The notes: generated by a model from the letters alone, not told the origin. A stretch of 22,810 bases of DNA from CAZWVM01 sp964637705 (GCA_964637705.1 CAZWVM010000036.1:1-22810); one strand, 5' to 3'; numbered from the stretch's first letter, positions 1 through 7,995 are shown. Numbers and translations: made by a program.

Positions 1-1
1 G

Positions 2-2200
2 AGTTGGGCCGAGTCGCTCCCCGCCCGTCTCCTCGTCGAGGCCGTGCTGCTCGACGGCGAGCGCGTCGAGACCTCGTTCACCCTCCTCCTCGATCGCAGT
101 CCGCGGCCGCGAGCCCGGCTTGCGATCCGCGCGCTCCGTATCGAGGCGCCGGAAGCCTCGCCCGGCGCCGCCGGCCGCCTCGTTCTCTCGGCGGAGAACC
201 GGGGCGATCTGGAGGGATCCGCCCCGGTCTCCCTGAAGGTCGTCCACGAATCCACGGGCCGGGTCCTCGCGAGCCGTGGCACCGTCCTGAGGCTCAACGC
301 GGGCGGCGCCGCCGAGGTCGCCACCGAGTTCTTCGCGCTTCCGGCCGGGCTTCTACGCGGCGACGCGATCTACGGGGCCTCGGCGGACTTCACCCTGCTT
401 GACGTTGTACCCGTCGATGCGGCCGTTCCGGAGGGACACGCACGGATCGACGCGACGCCCGTCGACACGAGCGCGACCGACGCCGTGAAGGTCCGGCCCA
501 ACACCTTCTACGCCTTTCCGCCGCTCGCGCAGGTCGAGGAGATCGACACGGTCGCGACCCTGGTCATCCGCTCGACGGCCTGGGCCCCCGCCCGCGGTTC
601 ACGCCCCGTCACGGCCCTTCGTGCCAGGCTCTCGGGCGCGGAATGGAGCGACCGGTTCGAGATCACCTCGGTCGAAACGACCTTCACGGTCGCGTTGACG
701 CGATCGGCGCTGGCGGAGACGGTGACGCTGGAACTCGATCCCGCCGGTTCCTCCCCGGTCGGCCTTCCGTTTCCTCCCTACCTCGTCGTCCTGCCCGCCG
801 CCGCCGAGAACACGGCGCTGACCGGGATCGAAGCCTCGGAAACCGGCGTCTATGCGACGCTCGAAAACCGTGGCCGCCTGATCCGTTCCGAGACCGCGAC
901 CGTCACCGTCTCCTACGAGGGCGAGGAACCCTCGGTCCACGCTTTCACGATCCCGCCCGGAAGATCGAGGCGGGTCTTCCTCCCGACCGCGCCGCGCCGA
1001 GCGGGGCGCCAGGCGTTGAGAATCGCGCTTCCGGCTTCGCTCGATCCTCTCCCCGTCGCGATCCGGCGTTTCGTGGCGCCTCAACCGCTTCCGCGTTTCC
1101 ATGTCGTCGGCCCGCGCCTCGGGCGCGTCGGCAGAAGCGGCGCGGGCACGCTGACGCTCTGCGGTGTCTCAGGCGGCGACGCACCCGATCTCGCTCTCTT
1201 CGTTGAACGGGCGGGCCGGAGCCCCCGGGAACTCGGGCCGATCCCGCTCGTTCCCTCCGGCGAAACCGCCGTCTTCCTCGGTCCGCGCGCGGACACGGTT
1301 CGGCTCGATTACGGCCCTCTCTCGTTCGCCGCCGCCATGAGCCGCGGCGATTCTCTCCCCGCCGCCCGCCTGCGCATCATCGACGCGGGCGACGACACGC
1401 CCGTCGCCGGGCGGGATATCGTGCTTCGATTCGCGCGGACGGCGCGCGCCGAGACGCTGCCGGCGGCGCGGATCTTCATCGCGGTGAACGGGCTTCTCCG
1501 CGCATCCATGCGCGTTCCCGCTCTTTCTCCTCGTCAGCGCCGCTTCGCCGGCTTCCGGTTGCCGCCGGGGCCGGACCGGATCCTCTCGATCGTCCTCTTC
1601 GAACCCGCCGGGAGCACGGAGATCGAACCCGCGCCTCAAGGGGCTCATTCGGAGATCGCCGCGACCCTTTCCTTTGTCGCCGAGACCGCCCTCGTCACGC
1701 TGGCCGAGGCCGACCCGGCGGCAGGCCGCGGCGGGGTCAACCGGGCGGACCGCGACTGGATCGAACCCGTTCTCATCGGGGCGGTCGAACTGCCGACGGA
1801 ACCTTACGAGCGCCTCGCCTTTGTCTCCTGGGAGGCGGCCCGTCAGATCGCCGCCGGCGGCCTCGTGGCGATCCCGCCGATCACCCCGAAGAACGCGCGG
1901 GACCTGGCCGCTCTTCGCGAGGACACCTCCCCGACCGGCCGCATCGCGTTCCGGGAGTCGCTCGCGGGGCTCGTCGAGGAATGGACCCTTGCGGGTCGAA
2001 TCCTCGCGGGCGGCCGCCTGCCGGTCACCGTCGAAGTCGGCCACCTCTCCGGCTTCTTCGAGGCCCTCGAGGGCCTCAGGAGAATCTCGGAAGCCCCGAT
2101 CGCCCTGGACCGGACGGAGCTGGAGCGGGGCATCTCTCTTCTCGCGGACCGGGCCTCGATCCTCATCGGGCTCACCGTGGACGAACGCCTCCTCGACTGA
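2..2200 (+). CDS. Large beta-sandwich (CARDB/Ig-like) protein, 5' end outside window
   Basis: The frame is open from the first complete codon at position 2 to TGA at 2198-2200, so this is the last ~732 residues of a longer protein. The GTG at 44 is only the first start-like codon in the window. I do not recognise a named family. The sequence alternates short beta-strand-like stretches with motifs such as 'ENRGDL', 'LENRGRL' and 'IPPGRS' that resemble CARDB/Ig-like beta-sandwich modules, at least two of them (around nt 100-420 and 800-1080). The last ~150 residues (from about nt 1740) look more helical. No cysteine-rich or enzymatic motif is visible. Base composition matches the neighbouring genes. 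The following genes encode exported proteins, so a surface or periplasmic structural role is an inference only. An array of five 18-bp repeats starts two bases after its stop codon. Confidence 0.8.
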   Translation, partial: SWAESLPARLLVEAVLLDGERVETSFTLLLDRSPRPRARLAIRALRIEAPEASPGAAGRLVLSAENRGDLEGSAPVSLKVVHESTGRVLASRGTVLRLNAGGAAEVATEFFALPAGLLRGDAIYGASADFTLLDVVPVDAAVPEGHARIDATPVDTSATDAVKVRPNTFYAFPPLAQVEEIDTVATLVIRSTAWAPARGSRPVTALRARLSGAEWSDRFEITSVETTFTVALTRSALAETVTLELDPAGSSPVGLPFPPYLVVLPAAAENTALTGIEASETGVYATLENRGRLIRSETATVTVSYEGEEPSVHAFTIPPGRSRRVFLPTAPRRAGRQALRIALPASLDPLPVAIRRFVAPQPLPRFHVVGPRLGRVGRSGAGTLTLCGVSGGDAPDLALFVERAGRSPRELGPIPLVPSGETAVFLGPRADTVRLDYGPLSFAAAMSRGDSLPAARLRIIDAGDDTPVAGRDIVLRFARTARAETLPAARIFIAVNGLLRASMRVPALSPRQRRFAGFRLPPGPDRILSIVLFEPAGSTEIEPAPQGAHSEIAATLSFVAETALVTLAEADPAAGRGGVNRADRDWIEPVLIGAVELPTEPYERLAFVSWEAARQIAAGGLVAIPPITPKNARDLAALREDTSPTGRIAFRESLAGLVEEWTLAGRILAGGRLPVTVEVGHLSGFFEALEGLRRISEAPIALDRTELERGISLLADRASILIGLTVDERLLD

Positions 2201-2202
2201 CG

Positions 2203-2292
2203 CGGCGCAGCCGCTCGGGGCGGCGCAGCCGCTCGGGGCGGCGCAGCCGCTCGGGGCGGCGCAACCGCTTGGGGCGGCGCAACCGCTCGAGT
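2203..2292. repeat. Five tandem 18-bp GC-rich hairpin-forming repeats
   Basis: Five head-to-tail units of CGGCGCAGCCGCTCGGGG. Units 1-3 are identical, unit 4 has two changes and unit 5 has more. Each unit carries a short dyad, GCGGC-GCA-GCCGC. In units 4-5 a C-to-A change shortens it to GCGG/CCGC with a larger loop. The array begins two bases after the stop codon of the preceding gene. The 18-bp period is divisible by three, so reading frames stay open through it, but it lies outside the assigned coding sequence. Confidence 0.9.
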
Positions 2293-2349
2293 CGGCGGGG
2301 CGTGAGAATCCGGCCTGCACAAACTGTGGAAACAATTTATCGTGAAAGC

Positions 2350-2379
2350 TTGGTCCCGGAGCCGGGAGCGATGTAGAGT
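2350..2379 (+). promoter_or_regulatory. Possible weak promoter for the serine hydrolase gene
   Basis: TTGGTC (2350-2355) and TAGAGT (2374-2379) are separated by 18 nt, upstream of the TTG start at 2443. Each hexamer matches the sigma-70 consensus only in part, so this is a candidate, not a call. Confidence 0.22.
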
Positions 2380-2392
2380 GGAAGCGTAGTCA

Positions 2393-2435
2393 ACGCAGCA
2401 ACGACGCAGCACGGCACGCAGCATTCAACGCAGGA
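2393..2435 (+). repeat. Four short direct repeats (ACGCAGCA) in the leader of the serine hydrolase gene
   Basis: ACGCAGCA occurs at 2393-2400, 2404-2411 and 2416-2423, with the variant ACGCAGGA at 2428-2435. The start-to-start spacing is 11, 12 and 12 bases. The last copy contains the AGGAG Shine-Dalgarno sequence of the downstream gene. The near-helical-turn spacing could suit a protein-binding site, or the tract could be simple slippage. Confidence 0.55.
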
Positions 2436-2442
2436 GCGAACG

Positions 2443-3378
2443 TTGTCGATTCGCAGCACTCCACGCCACGGGCGCCTGGTCCTCGCGGGGATCCTGGCGC
2501 TTCTTCTCCCCTCTCTCCCCGCCGGCACGCCCCTCGTCGGCGCGCCCGTCGAAGCCGTTACCCTGCACGATCCGCGTTTCGAGCGCCCGCGCGATGCGAG
2601 CGGTTTGGAGGCGCGCCTCGACGCGCTCATCGACGAGTGCCCGGGTCGGCCCTCGATCCTGGTCTTCCTGCCGGAGCGAGAGGGCGTCGTCGAGCGCGAT
2701 GGTCACCGCATCGTGCGAGCCGCCAGCCTCATCAAGCTCCCGATCCTCGCCGCCATCGTGTCGCTCTGCCGCCGCGGCGCGGGCTCTCTCGACGAGGAGA
2801 TCCTCCTTCTCGAGGAGGACCGCACGGGCGGTTCGGGTTCGCTCCAGCACGCCTCTTTCCACCGGCTCCGCACGGTCCGTGAACTCGCGGAGCGGATGAT
2901 CATCGAGAGCGACAACACGGCGACCAACGCCCTGATCCGGCGCTTCGGCCTGGCCTCGATCGACGCGGAGTTCCGCCGGATGGGGCTCGTCGCGACGAGG
3001 CTCGAGCGCCGGATCCTGGAGAGCCGCGAGGACAATCCGGTGACGGCCGCGGAGATGGCGGCCCTGCTGCGGGACCTCAACGACGCCGCGTCGACGCGCT
3101 TCGACCTGCCGGCCGAGGACCGGGCGCTCATGATCTCGATGCTCGAGCGCGCCACGGGGCGCCAGAGGCTGGGGCGGTTCCTGCCGGCCGAGACGACGCT
3201 TGCTCACAAGACGGGGACGTTGCGCGGCGTGGTGCATGACGCGGGCATCATCGACACGCCGCGGGGCCCGGTGATCGTGAGCGCGCTCATCGACGGGGCC
3301 GAGAGCCGCGAGCGAGCCGAGGCCTGGCTGGGGCGCCTCGGCCGACTGCTCTACGCCCCGTCGACCGTGAAGCCGTGA
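2443..3378 (+). CDS. Exported class A beta-lactamase-fold serine hydrolase
   Basis: 311 residues. The TTG start is chosen because AGGAG (2432-2436) lies 6 nt upstream and the frame opens directly into a signal peptide (basic n-region, hydrophobic residues ~12-34). The penicillin-binding/beta-lactamase fold is shown by SLIK at 95-98 (nucleophile S95, K98), SDN at 156-158 and HKTG with K256-T257-G258. The order and spacing fit the class A-like beta-lactamase family (Beta-lactamase2). The omega-loop region (around ERRILESREDNPVT) lacks the ExxLN signature that carries Glu166 and Asn170 in true class A beta-lactamases. It therefore may not hydrolyse beta-lactams well; a periplasmic peptidase/esterase-type activity on peptidoglycan or other substrates is equally possible. 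It sits at the head of a run of exported proteins, 114 nt before the next gene. Confidence 0.88.
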   Translation: MSIRSTPRHGRLVLAGILALLLPSLPAGTPLVGAPVEAVTLHDPRFERPRDASGLEARLDALIDECPGRPSILVFLPEREGVVERDGHRIVRAASLIKLPILAAIVSLCRRGAGSLDEEILLLEEDRTGGSGSLQHASFHRLRTVRELAERMIIESDNTATNALIRRFGLASIDAEFRRMGLVATRLERRILESREDNPVTAAEMAALLRDLNDAASTRFDLPAEDRALMISMLERATGRQRLGRFLPAETTLAHKTGTLRGVVHDAGIIDTPRGPVIVSALIDGAESRERAEAWLGRLGRLLYAPSTVKP

Positions 3379-3452
3379 GGAGATTCCACTTCCCGGCGTG
3401 ACCGGCTCTTCGGGCCCTCTTCGGCATTTCGTTTGCATTGAAAGGTGACGGC

Positions 3453-3458
3453 TATGAT
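3453..3458 (+). promoter_or_regulatory. Candidate -10 element
   Basis: TATGAT (one mismatch to TATAAT) lies 34 nt upstream of the GTG start at 3493, within an unusually A/T-rich patch (about 3425-3480). No good -35 sits at 16-18 nt; TTGCAT is only 14 nt upstream. Confidence 0.3.
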
Positions 3459-3492
3459 AGACTGCGAATCCAGATACCCATGAGGTCGAGGC

Positions 3493-4326
3493 GTGACTGA
3501 TTCCATGCGATTCCGTATCCCTGTTCTCCTCCTGATCGCCGCCTTCGCGCTGGAGGCGGGAGCGGCGGAGACGGGGCTCATCGAGGTGCGTCCGCGGATC
3601 CGGCGCAGCGGATCGACGGACGCGTCGGTCACCCCGGCGCCCCCTGCGCCCGCGCCGACCGCGATTCCCGCCCCCGCGCGCGATACCCGCGCGGTCGCCT
3701 CCCCTCCGCCTGCGGCTCCGGCCCCCACGGTCAGGCCCGCGACGCCCGCCGACACCCGCAACATATCCACCCTCTCGGTTGTCACCCTGATCGAGACTCC
3801 TCGTCGCTCTCCCCCGCCCGCCCACACCCTCCGCTTCGAGACCGAGACCACGGTCGTTCCAGCCGATCAGCCCTTTGCGATCCGGCTTCGCGCTTACGAT
3901 GCGAACGGATTTCCGGCCGCGGACTTCAACGAGCCGGTGAGCTACGAATGCCTTTTCGGCGTGATCCCGGTTCTCTCATCGGGCCGATGGCAAAACGGCC
4001 TCCTCCATGACACCGTGCTCATCCGCAAGCCCGGTCGGAGCGTCATGCTGGTCGCGACGGCCGGCCGCGTCTCGTCGATGATGACCTTCGAGGTTCGTCC
4101 GCCCGCGGCCGATCCCGCCTCGTGGCGGACCCTGGCCGAGGAAAAACTCGCCTTGGGCCAGTTCGACGACGCGGTCCACTACTTCGAGCTTGCCTCGTCG
4201 CTGAAACCGGGCGGCGACGCGGAGATCGAGAAGCGGCTCGCGCGGCTCTACCTCGATCGCGGCCTCTGGCGGGAGGCCGAGGAGCACTACCGCCGTTCGC
4301 TCCAGGCCCTCTTCACGGCGCCCTGA
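3493..4326 (+). CDS. Exported Pro/Ala-linker, Ig-like and TPR protein
   Basis: 277 residues. The GTG at 3493 has GAGG 7 nt upstream; an internal ATG at 3505 would shorten it by four residues. A signal peptide covers residues ~1-25, with a likely cut after EAGAA. Residues ~47-87 are a flexible Pro/Ala/Thr-rich linker. About residues 105-200 read as a beta-rich Ig-like domain. The last ~70 residues form helix pairs typical of tetratricopeptide repeats (GQFDDAVHYFELASSLKP and GLWREAEEHYRRSLQ). No catalytic motif is seen. A periplasmic adaptor or scaffold role is inferred from the domain layout. It is followed after 11 nt by the patatin gene, so the two are probably co-transcribed. Confidence 0.8.
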   Translation: MTDSMRFRIPVLLLIAAFALEAGAAETGLIEVRPRIRRSGSTDASVTPAPPAPAPTAIPAPARDTRAVASPPPAAPAPTVRPATPADTRNISTLSVVTLIETPRRSPPPAHTLRFETETTVVPADQPFAIRLRAYDANGFPAADFNEPVSYECLFGVIPVLSSGRWQNGLLHDTVLIRKPGRSVMLVATAGRVSSMMTFEVRPPAADPASWRTLAEEKLALGQFDDAVHYFELASSLKPGGDAEIEKRLARLYLDRGLWREAEEHYRRSLQALFTAP

Positions 4327-4337
4327 CCATTTCGCCC

Positions 4338-5684
4338 GTGAACCGCGCCCGCGTTCTCCCCGCCCTCATCCTCCTCCTCGCCTCCTCCCTGCCGCTTCGC
4401 GCCTCGGGGCGGGCCGACTACGAGGAGGCGGTCCGGTGGCGCGCCTTCGTGGACGCGGAGACGCGTCCTCGGATCGGCGTGGCCCTCGGCGGCGGCGGCG
4501 CGCGCGGCATGGCCCACGTGGGCGTCATGCGCGCGCTCGCGGAGGCGGGGGTCCCGGTCGACGTCATCGCGGGCACGAGCATCGGGTCCTTCATCGGGTC
4601 GTTGTGCGCGAGCGGCGCCTCGATCGACAGCGTCGAGGATCTCGCCCTGAAGACGAACTGGTCGAACCTGATCGAGCTGAAGATGTCGCGCATCAGCTTC
4701 TTCTCGACGCGGCGGCTGGAGGAATTCATCGCCTTCCACCTGGAGAATCTCGGCCGGTCGAGCGGGCGCGAAGCGGCGGCGCCGGGCGAAGTGACCTTCC
4801 GCGACCTTGCCGTGCCCTTCGCCTGCACCGCGACGGATCTCTACTCGGGATCGGTCGTCGTCTTCGACAGCGGGCCCGTGGCCGCCGCGGTGCGCGCCTC
4901 CTGCTCGATCCCAGGGCTCTTCGAGCCGGTGAGCGTGGAGGACCGGCTGCTCGTCGACGGCGGCGTGCTCGTCAACCTGCCCGTTTCGCTCTGCCGCGAT
5001 CTCGGCGCCTCCTATGTGATCGGGGTGGACGTGGAAAGCGACAGCACGCGCCAGCTCTCCGGGCTGATCGACATCCTCGCGCAGATCATCAAGATCCAGG
5101 GGCTCTCGATGACGCGGCAGGAACGGGAACGGGCCGACTTCGTCGTGCCCCCGGCCGTGGGTGAGATCAAGACGACGGAACTGCAGAGGGCCGGCGAGGC
5201 GATCCGGCGCGGGGAGATCGCGGCCACGGCGCTCGCGCCGTTCATCCGCCGCTCCCTGCTCTCGGGCGAGCGGATCCCTCTCGATGCGCCCGACAGCTCC
5301 GCCGAGCAGGACCTCGCGCTCGTCGACCGCGTCATCCTCCAGGTTCGTTCCCGCGGGACCGCGGTGCATCCGGTGAGCGGCGGAGATCTTTCCCGGGCGC
5401 TCGTGGCCGCGAGCCGGCTCGGTCTCGACCGGGACGCGGCGGAGATCTTCCGGAGCCTGCCGCGCGCGACGACCGACGAGACATTGCTCGCGGCCGGGCT
5501 CCGCTCGTACCTGCGCGCGGGGCGCCGCGAGGAGGCCGGGGAACTGCTCGCGCGTCTCGAGCGGCAGGGGCCCGGGGAGAGCCTCCGCTACGAACTGGCC
5601 GCCGTCGCGCTCTACGCCCGGCTCGACGACCTGGCCGCGCGCCTCGTCTCGCCGCCCACCCCGATCGCCGCCGTCCCGCGATGA
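4338..5684 (+). CDS. Secreted patatin-like phospholipase with helical C-terminal tail
   Basis: 448 residues from GTG 4338. This start lies 11 nt after the previous stop and gives an immediate signal peptide (hydrophobic residues ~6-22); upstream starts would overlap the previous gene and destroy it. The patatin domain begins at about residue 45 with the oxyanion glycine loop GGGGARG (51-57). The nucleophile elbow GTSIGS has Ser81, and DGG has catalytic Asp207, giving the Ser-Asp dyad of patatin/RssA-type acyl hydrolases. It lacks the beta-barrel of PlpD-type autotransporters. About 150 residues after the catalytic domain are alpha-helical, with TPR-like helix pairs. Known relatives hydrolyse phospholipid or neutral-lipid esters; the export signal suggests the substrate is in the envelope. 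Its stop overlaps the next start (ATGA), implying translational coupling. Confidence 0.9.
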   Translation: MNRARVLPALILLLASSLPLRASGRADYEEAVRWRAFVDAETRPRIGVALGGGGARGMAHVGVMRALAEAGVPVDVIAGTSIGSFIGSLCASGASIDSVEDLALKTNWSNLIELKMSRISFFSTRRLEEFIAFHLENLGRSSGREAAAPGEVTFRDLAVPFACTATDLYSGSVVVFDSGPVAAAVRASCSIPGLFEPVSVEDRLLVDGGVLVNLPVSLCRDLGASYVIGVDVESDSTRQLSGLIDILAQIIKIQGLSMTRQERERADFVVPPAVGEIKTTELQRAGEAIRRGEIAATALAPFIRRSLLSGERIPLDAPDSSAEQDLALVDRVILQVRSRGTAVHPVSGGDLSRALVAASRLGLDRDAAEIFRSLPRATTDETLLAAGLRSYLRAGRREEAGELLARLERQGPGESLRYELAAVALYARLDDLAARLVSPPTPIAAVPR

Positions 5685-7906
5685 GGTCGCGGCGCGGGGG
5701 GCACGGGATGCCGGCCGCGTGGCTCGCCGTCCTCGCCTCCGCCGCTCTGCTCCTCTCCTCGCCCGCTTCCCACGCCCTTGCCCCCGCCTCCCCGGCCCAC
5801 CGTGGCGTCGATTCCCTCTTCGTGGCCGCCGCGTCGGCCTATGCCGCCGGCCGCCACGATCGTGCCGATTCCCTCTTCGTCGAGATCGCGGCGCGGCCGG
5901 ACGCGCCCCGCGACGCCGTCAACTGGTTCCTCGCGCGCGCGCGCCTCGGGCGGGGCGATACGCCGGGCGCGCTCGAGATCTTCGAGCGCCTCGCCGCGGA
6001 CAAGACTTCCTCGAGGCGCTTCGAGAGCGTGATGGCGATCGCCGGGATCCTCGCGGCCCGGGGCGACGTCTACGGGGCGACCGCGCGTCTCTGGCCTCAC
6101 GAGAGCGACCCGGCTTTCGGCGCACGCGCCGCCTACCGCGCGGGAGAACTCCTCATGGCGGCCGGCGACACTCCGGGAGCGATGCGCGCCTGGGACATTC
6201 TTCTCTCGCTCCACGGTTCCTCTCCCCTGAGCCACCGGGCCACCCTGAGGCTCCTCGAGATCTCCACCTCGCTCGATGACGTCGACCCGTTCACGCTCTT
6301 CGCGATGGCCCGTTCCGCCGCCGCCGCGAACGATCCCTCCACGGCCGGGCTCCTCCTCTCTTCGCTCGCGCGCCGCCGTGTCGACCGGCGCCTCCGCGAC
6401 GACATCGCTCTCCTCCACGGCGCGGTGCTCTTCCGGCAGAGCGCCTACCGGGAGGCGATGGACGCGTATCGCGAGGCGCGGGCGGCGGCCGTCGATCCCG
6501 TCTCGGTCGGGGCGGCCGACCTCGGCCTCGTCCTCTGCCGCCTCCACCTCGCCGACAGCGTCTCGCGCGCGGAAGCCCTGCACCGCATCCGCCGCGAAGG
6601 GCTGGCCGCCGAGATCGCCGACACGCTCGAGATCATGGCGGCCCTGAAGCGCGTCGGCGGCGACACGGAGGGCGCACAGGAGCTGTTGGAGGCCCTTCCG
6701 GCGCCGTCATTCGAGCACTTCCTCCTCGCCTACCGGATCGCCTCGGACCGGGATCCGGAGCCTGCGGGGGGCGTTCCCGGCGCGCGGTGGCGCGCCGCCT
6801 TCGACCTGGCCGAGCGGCTCGTCCACCCGCTCGACCGGTCGCTCGCGGCCGCGCTCCTCGCGGAGCGGGCCCCGGGATCCGCCTCGGACCTCTGGCGCAT
6901 GGTCGTCGTCGAGACGCGGAACGATTATCTGCTTCGGCGAGCCGCGCGCGCGATCGCGTTCGCGCCGCGCGCCGCGGATGGCCGTGACGAGCGGGAGGCG
7001 GCGGCGCTCCTCTCCGCCGCGCTCGCCCGCGCACACCGGGACGGCGCCGAGGAAGCCATGCGCCAGCTCCGGACCGTCGTGCTCGGTTACCCCGGGACGC
7101 GGGCCGCGACCGAGGCGGAAGGCGTGATCCGCGGCGCGCGCACCGGGCGCGAGGAGGAGGCGGGCGGCGACGCGAACGCCGTCCGTGTCGCGCGGTTGCT
7201 CGTGGAGGCCGGGCTCCCGGGCGAGGCCGCCGATCTGCTCGAGGATTTCTCCGGCGGCGAGGCGCTCGAGATGCGCGCCGAGGCGGCCGCGCTCGCCCAG
7301 CGCTGGACGTCGTCGATCGAGTCCGCGGAGGAGGCGCAGAGGCGGTCTTACGGGGGCCGGGCGACCCGTGAACTGCCCGAGCGACTGCAGGAGTGGCTCT
7401 TTCCGCGTGCCTTCGAGACCCACTTCGTCGCCGCGGCCGACACGTGGAAGGTCGGGCCGGCCTTCCTGATGGCGCTCGCGCGCGCGCAGACGCGCTTCGA
7501 CCCCTCCTACCACGCGGGCTACAGGCTGGGCGTGGCCGGGCTCGACGTCGAGGCCGTCGCCTTCGCGCGGAGTTTCCCGGCCGCTCCGGCGCTCGAGCCG
7601 CAGGACCTGCTCGAGCCGGCCCGCGCGATCCTCCTGCAGGCCTGGCTCGTCAAGGCCCTCGAGGAGTCGCTGGGCGAGACGTCGCCGGCGCGCCTCGCGG
7701 CGGCCTTGGGCATGGGAGCCGGCAACCTCCCGCCCGCCGGGGAGTCGCGGAGCGAACTGGAGGAGATCGCGGACCTGCCCTTCCGGTCGGCGCGCGCCTT
7801 CGTGCTGGAGGTGCTGGAGGCGCGGGAGCGGTATCTCGAGATGGGAATCCGGCCGAGGCCGGAGAGCGCGGTTCGTCCGAGGTCGGCCCCGGCGAGACGG
7901 CGATAG
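5681..7906 (+). CDS. Slt70-like superhelical protein with degenerate transglycosylase domain
   Basis: 741 residues from ATG 5681, which overlaps the patatin stop; a second ATG at 5708 is possible. A signal peptide ends near residue 34. Residues ~40-540 are many short helical hairpins (TPR-like), as in the doughnut-shaped U-domain of soluble lytic transglycosylases. Residues ~565-690 align by eye with the lysozyme-like domain. The segment LMALARAQTRFDPSYHAG corresponds to the usual 'AIxRQESxFxPxAxS' region, and GLDV (620-623) to 'GLMQ'. The catalytic glutamate position is Q603, and GLMQ has become GLDV. The protein therefore looks like a transglycosylase-fold pseudoenzyme that may bind glycan or act as a scaffold. 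The homology is a judgement from motif register and domain order, not a computed alignment. A heptad-repeat array follows its stop codon. Confidence 0.72.
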   Translation: MRSRRGGHGMPAAWLAVLASAALLLSSPASHALAPASPAHRGVDSLFVAAASAYAAGRHDRADSLFVEIAARPDAPRDAVNWFLARARLGRGDTPGALEIFERLAADKTSSRRFESVMAIAGILAARGDVYGATARLWPHESDPAFGARAAYRAGELLMAAGDTPGAMRAWDILLSLHGSSPLSHRATLRLLEISTSLDDVDPFTLFAMARSAAAANDPSTAGLLLSSLARRRVDRRLRDDIALLHGAVLFRQSAYREAMDAYREARAAAVDPVSVGAADLGLVLCRLHLADSVSRAEALHRIRREGLAAEIADTLEIMAALKRVGGDTEGAQELLEALPAPSFEHFLLAYRIASDRDPEPAGGVPGARWRAAFDLAERLVHPLDRSLAAALLAERAPGSASDLWRMVVVETRNDYLLRRAARAIAFAPRAADGRDEREAAALLSAALARAHRDGAEEAMRQLRTVVLGYPGTRAATEAEGVIRGARTGREEEAGGDANAVRVARLLVEAGLPGEAADLLEDFSGGEALEMRAEAAALAQRWTSSIESAEEAQRRSYGGRATRELPERLQEWLFPRAFETHFVAAADTWKVGPAFLMALARAQTRFDPSYHAGYRLGVAGLDVEAVAFARSFPAAPALEPQDLLEPARAILLQAWLVKALEESLGETSPARLAAALGMGAGNLPPAGESRSELEEIADLPFRSARAFVLEVLEARERYLEMGIRPRPESAVRPRSAPARRR

Positions 7907-7909
7907 TTT

Positions 7910-7984
7910 TTCGATTTGCGATCTTCGAATTTCGATGTTTGAAGTCACCAATCGCAAATCGGAAATCGGTAATCGATAATCATC
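7910..7984. repeat. Heptad-repeat array, five inverted plus five direct units
   Basis: Left half: TTCGATT, TGCGATC, TTCGAAT, TTCGATG, TTTGAAG (7910-7944). Spacer: TCACC (7945-7949). Right half: AATCGCA, AATCGGA, AATCGGT, AATCGAT, AATCATC (7950-7984). The right units are the reverse-complement type of the left ones, and all are in strict 7-bp phase. An 11-bp perfect inverted repeat, CGATTTGCGAT (7912-7922) with ATCGCAAATCG (7951-7961), lies within it. The tract is A/T-rich in an otherwise GC-rich region. Confidence 0.85.
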
Positions 7985-7995
7985 CGCTCATCCCG

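Noticed and set aside
2203..2292. Array as a CRISPR or as a coding GAAQPL hexapeptide repeat
   Set aside because: There are no spacers, so it is not a CRISPR. The hexapeptide frame is not joined to a credible gene; the upstream gene stops at 2200 in another frame.
2425..3825. Long minus-strand open frame (466 codons) opposite the serine hydrolase gene
   Set aside because: It lies antisense to a gene with clear SxxK/SDN/KTG motifs, is very rich in Arg/Gly/Asp as expected for a high-GC shadow frame, and runs across an intergenic gap.
4122..4337. Upstream extension of the patatin frame
   Set aside because: It would overlap most of the TPR region of the previous gene and bury the signal peptide that starts at 4338.
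6707..7957. Minus-strand open frame of 416 codons opposite the Slt-like gene
   Set aside because: Low-complexity Arg/Glu/Gly/Leu composition and position antisense to a frame with a signal peptide and recognisable domains; it also reads through the heptad array.
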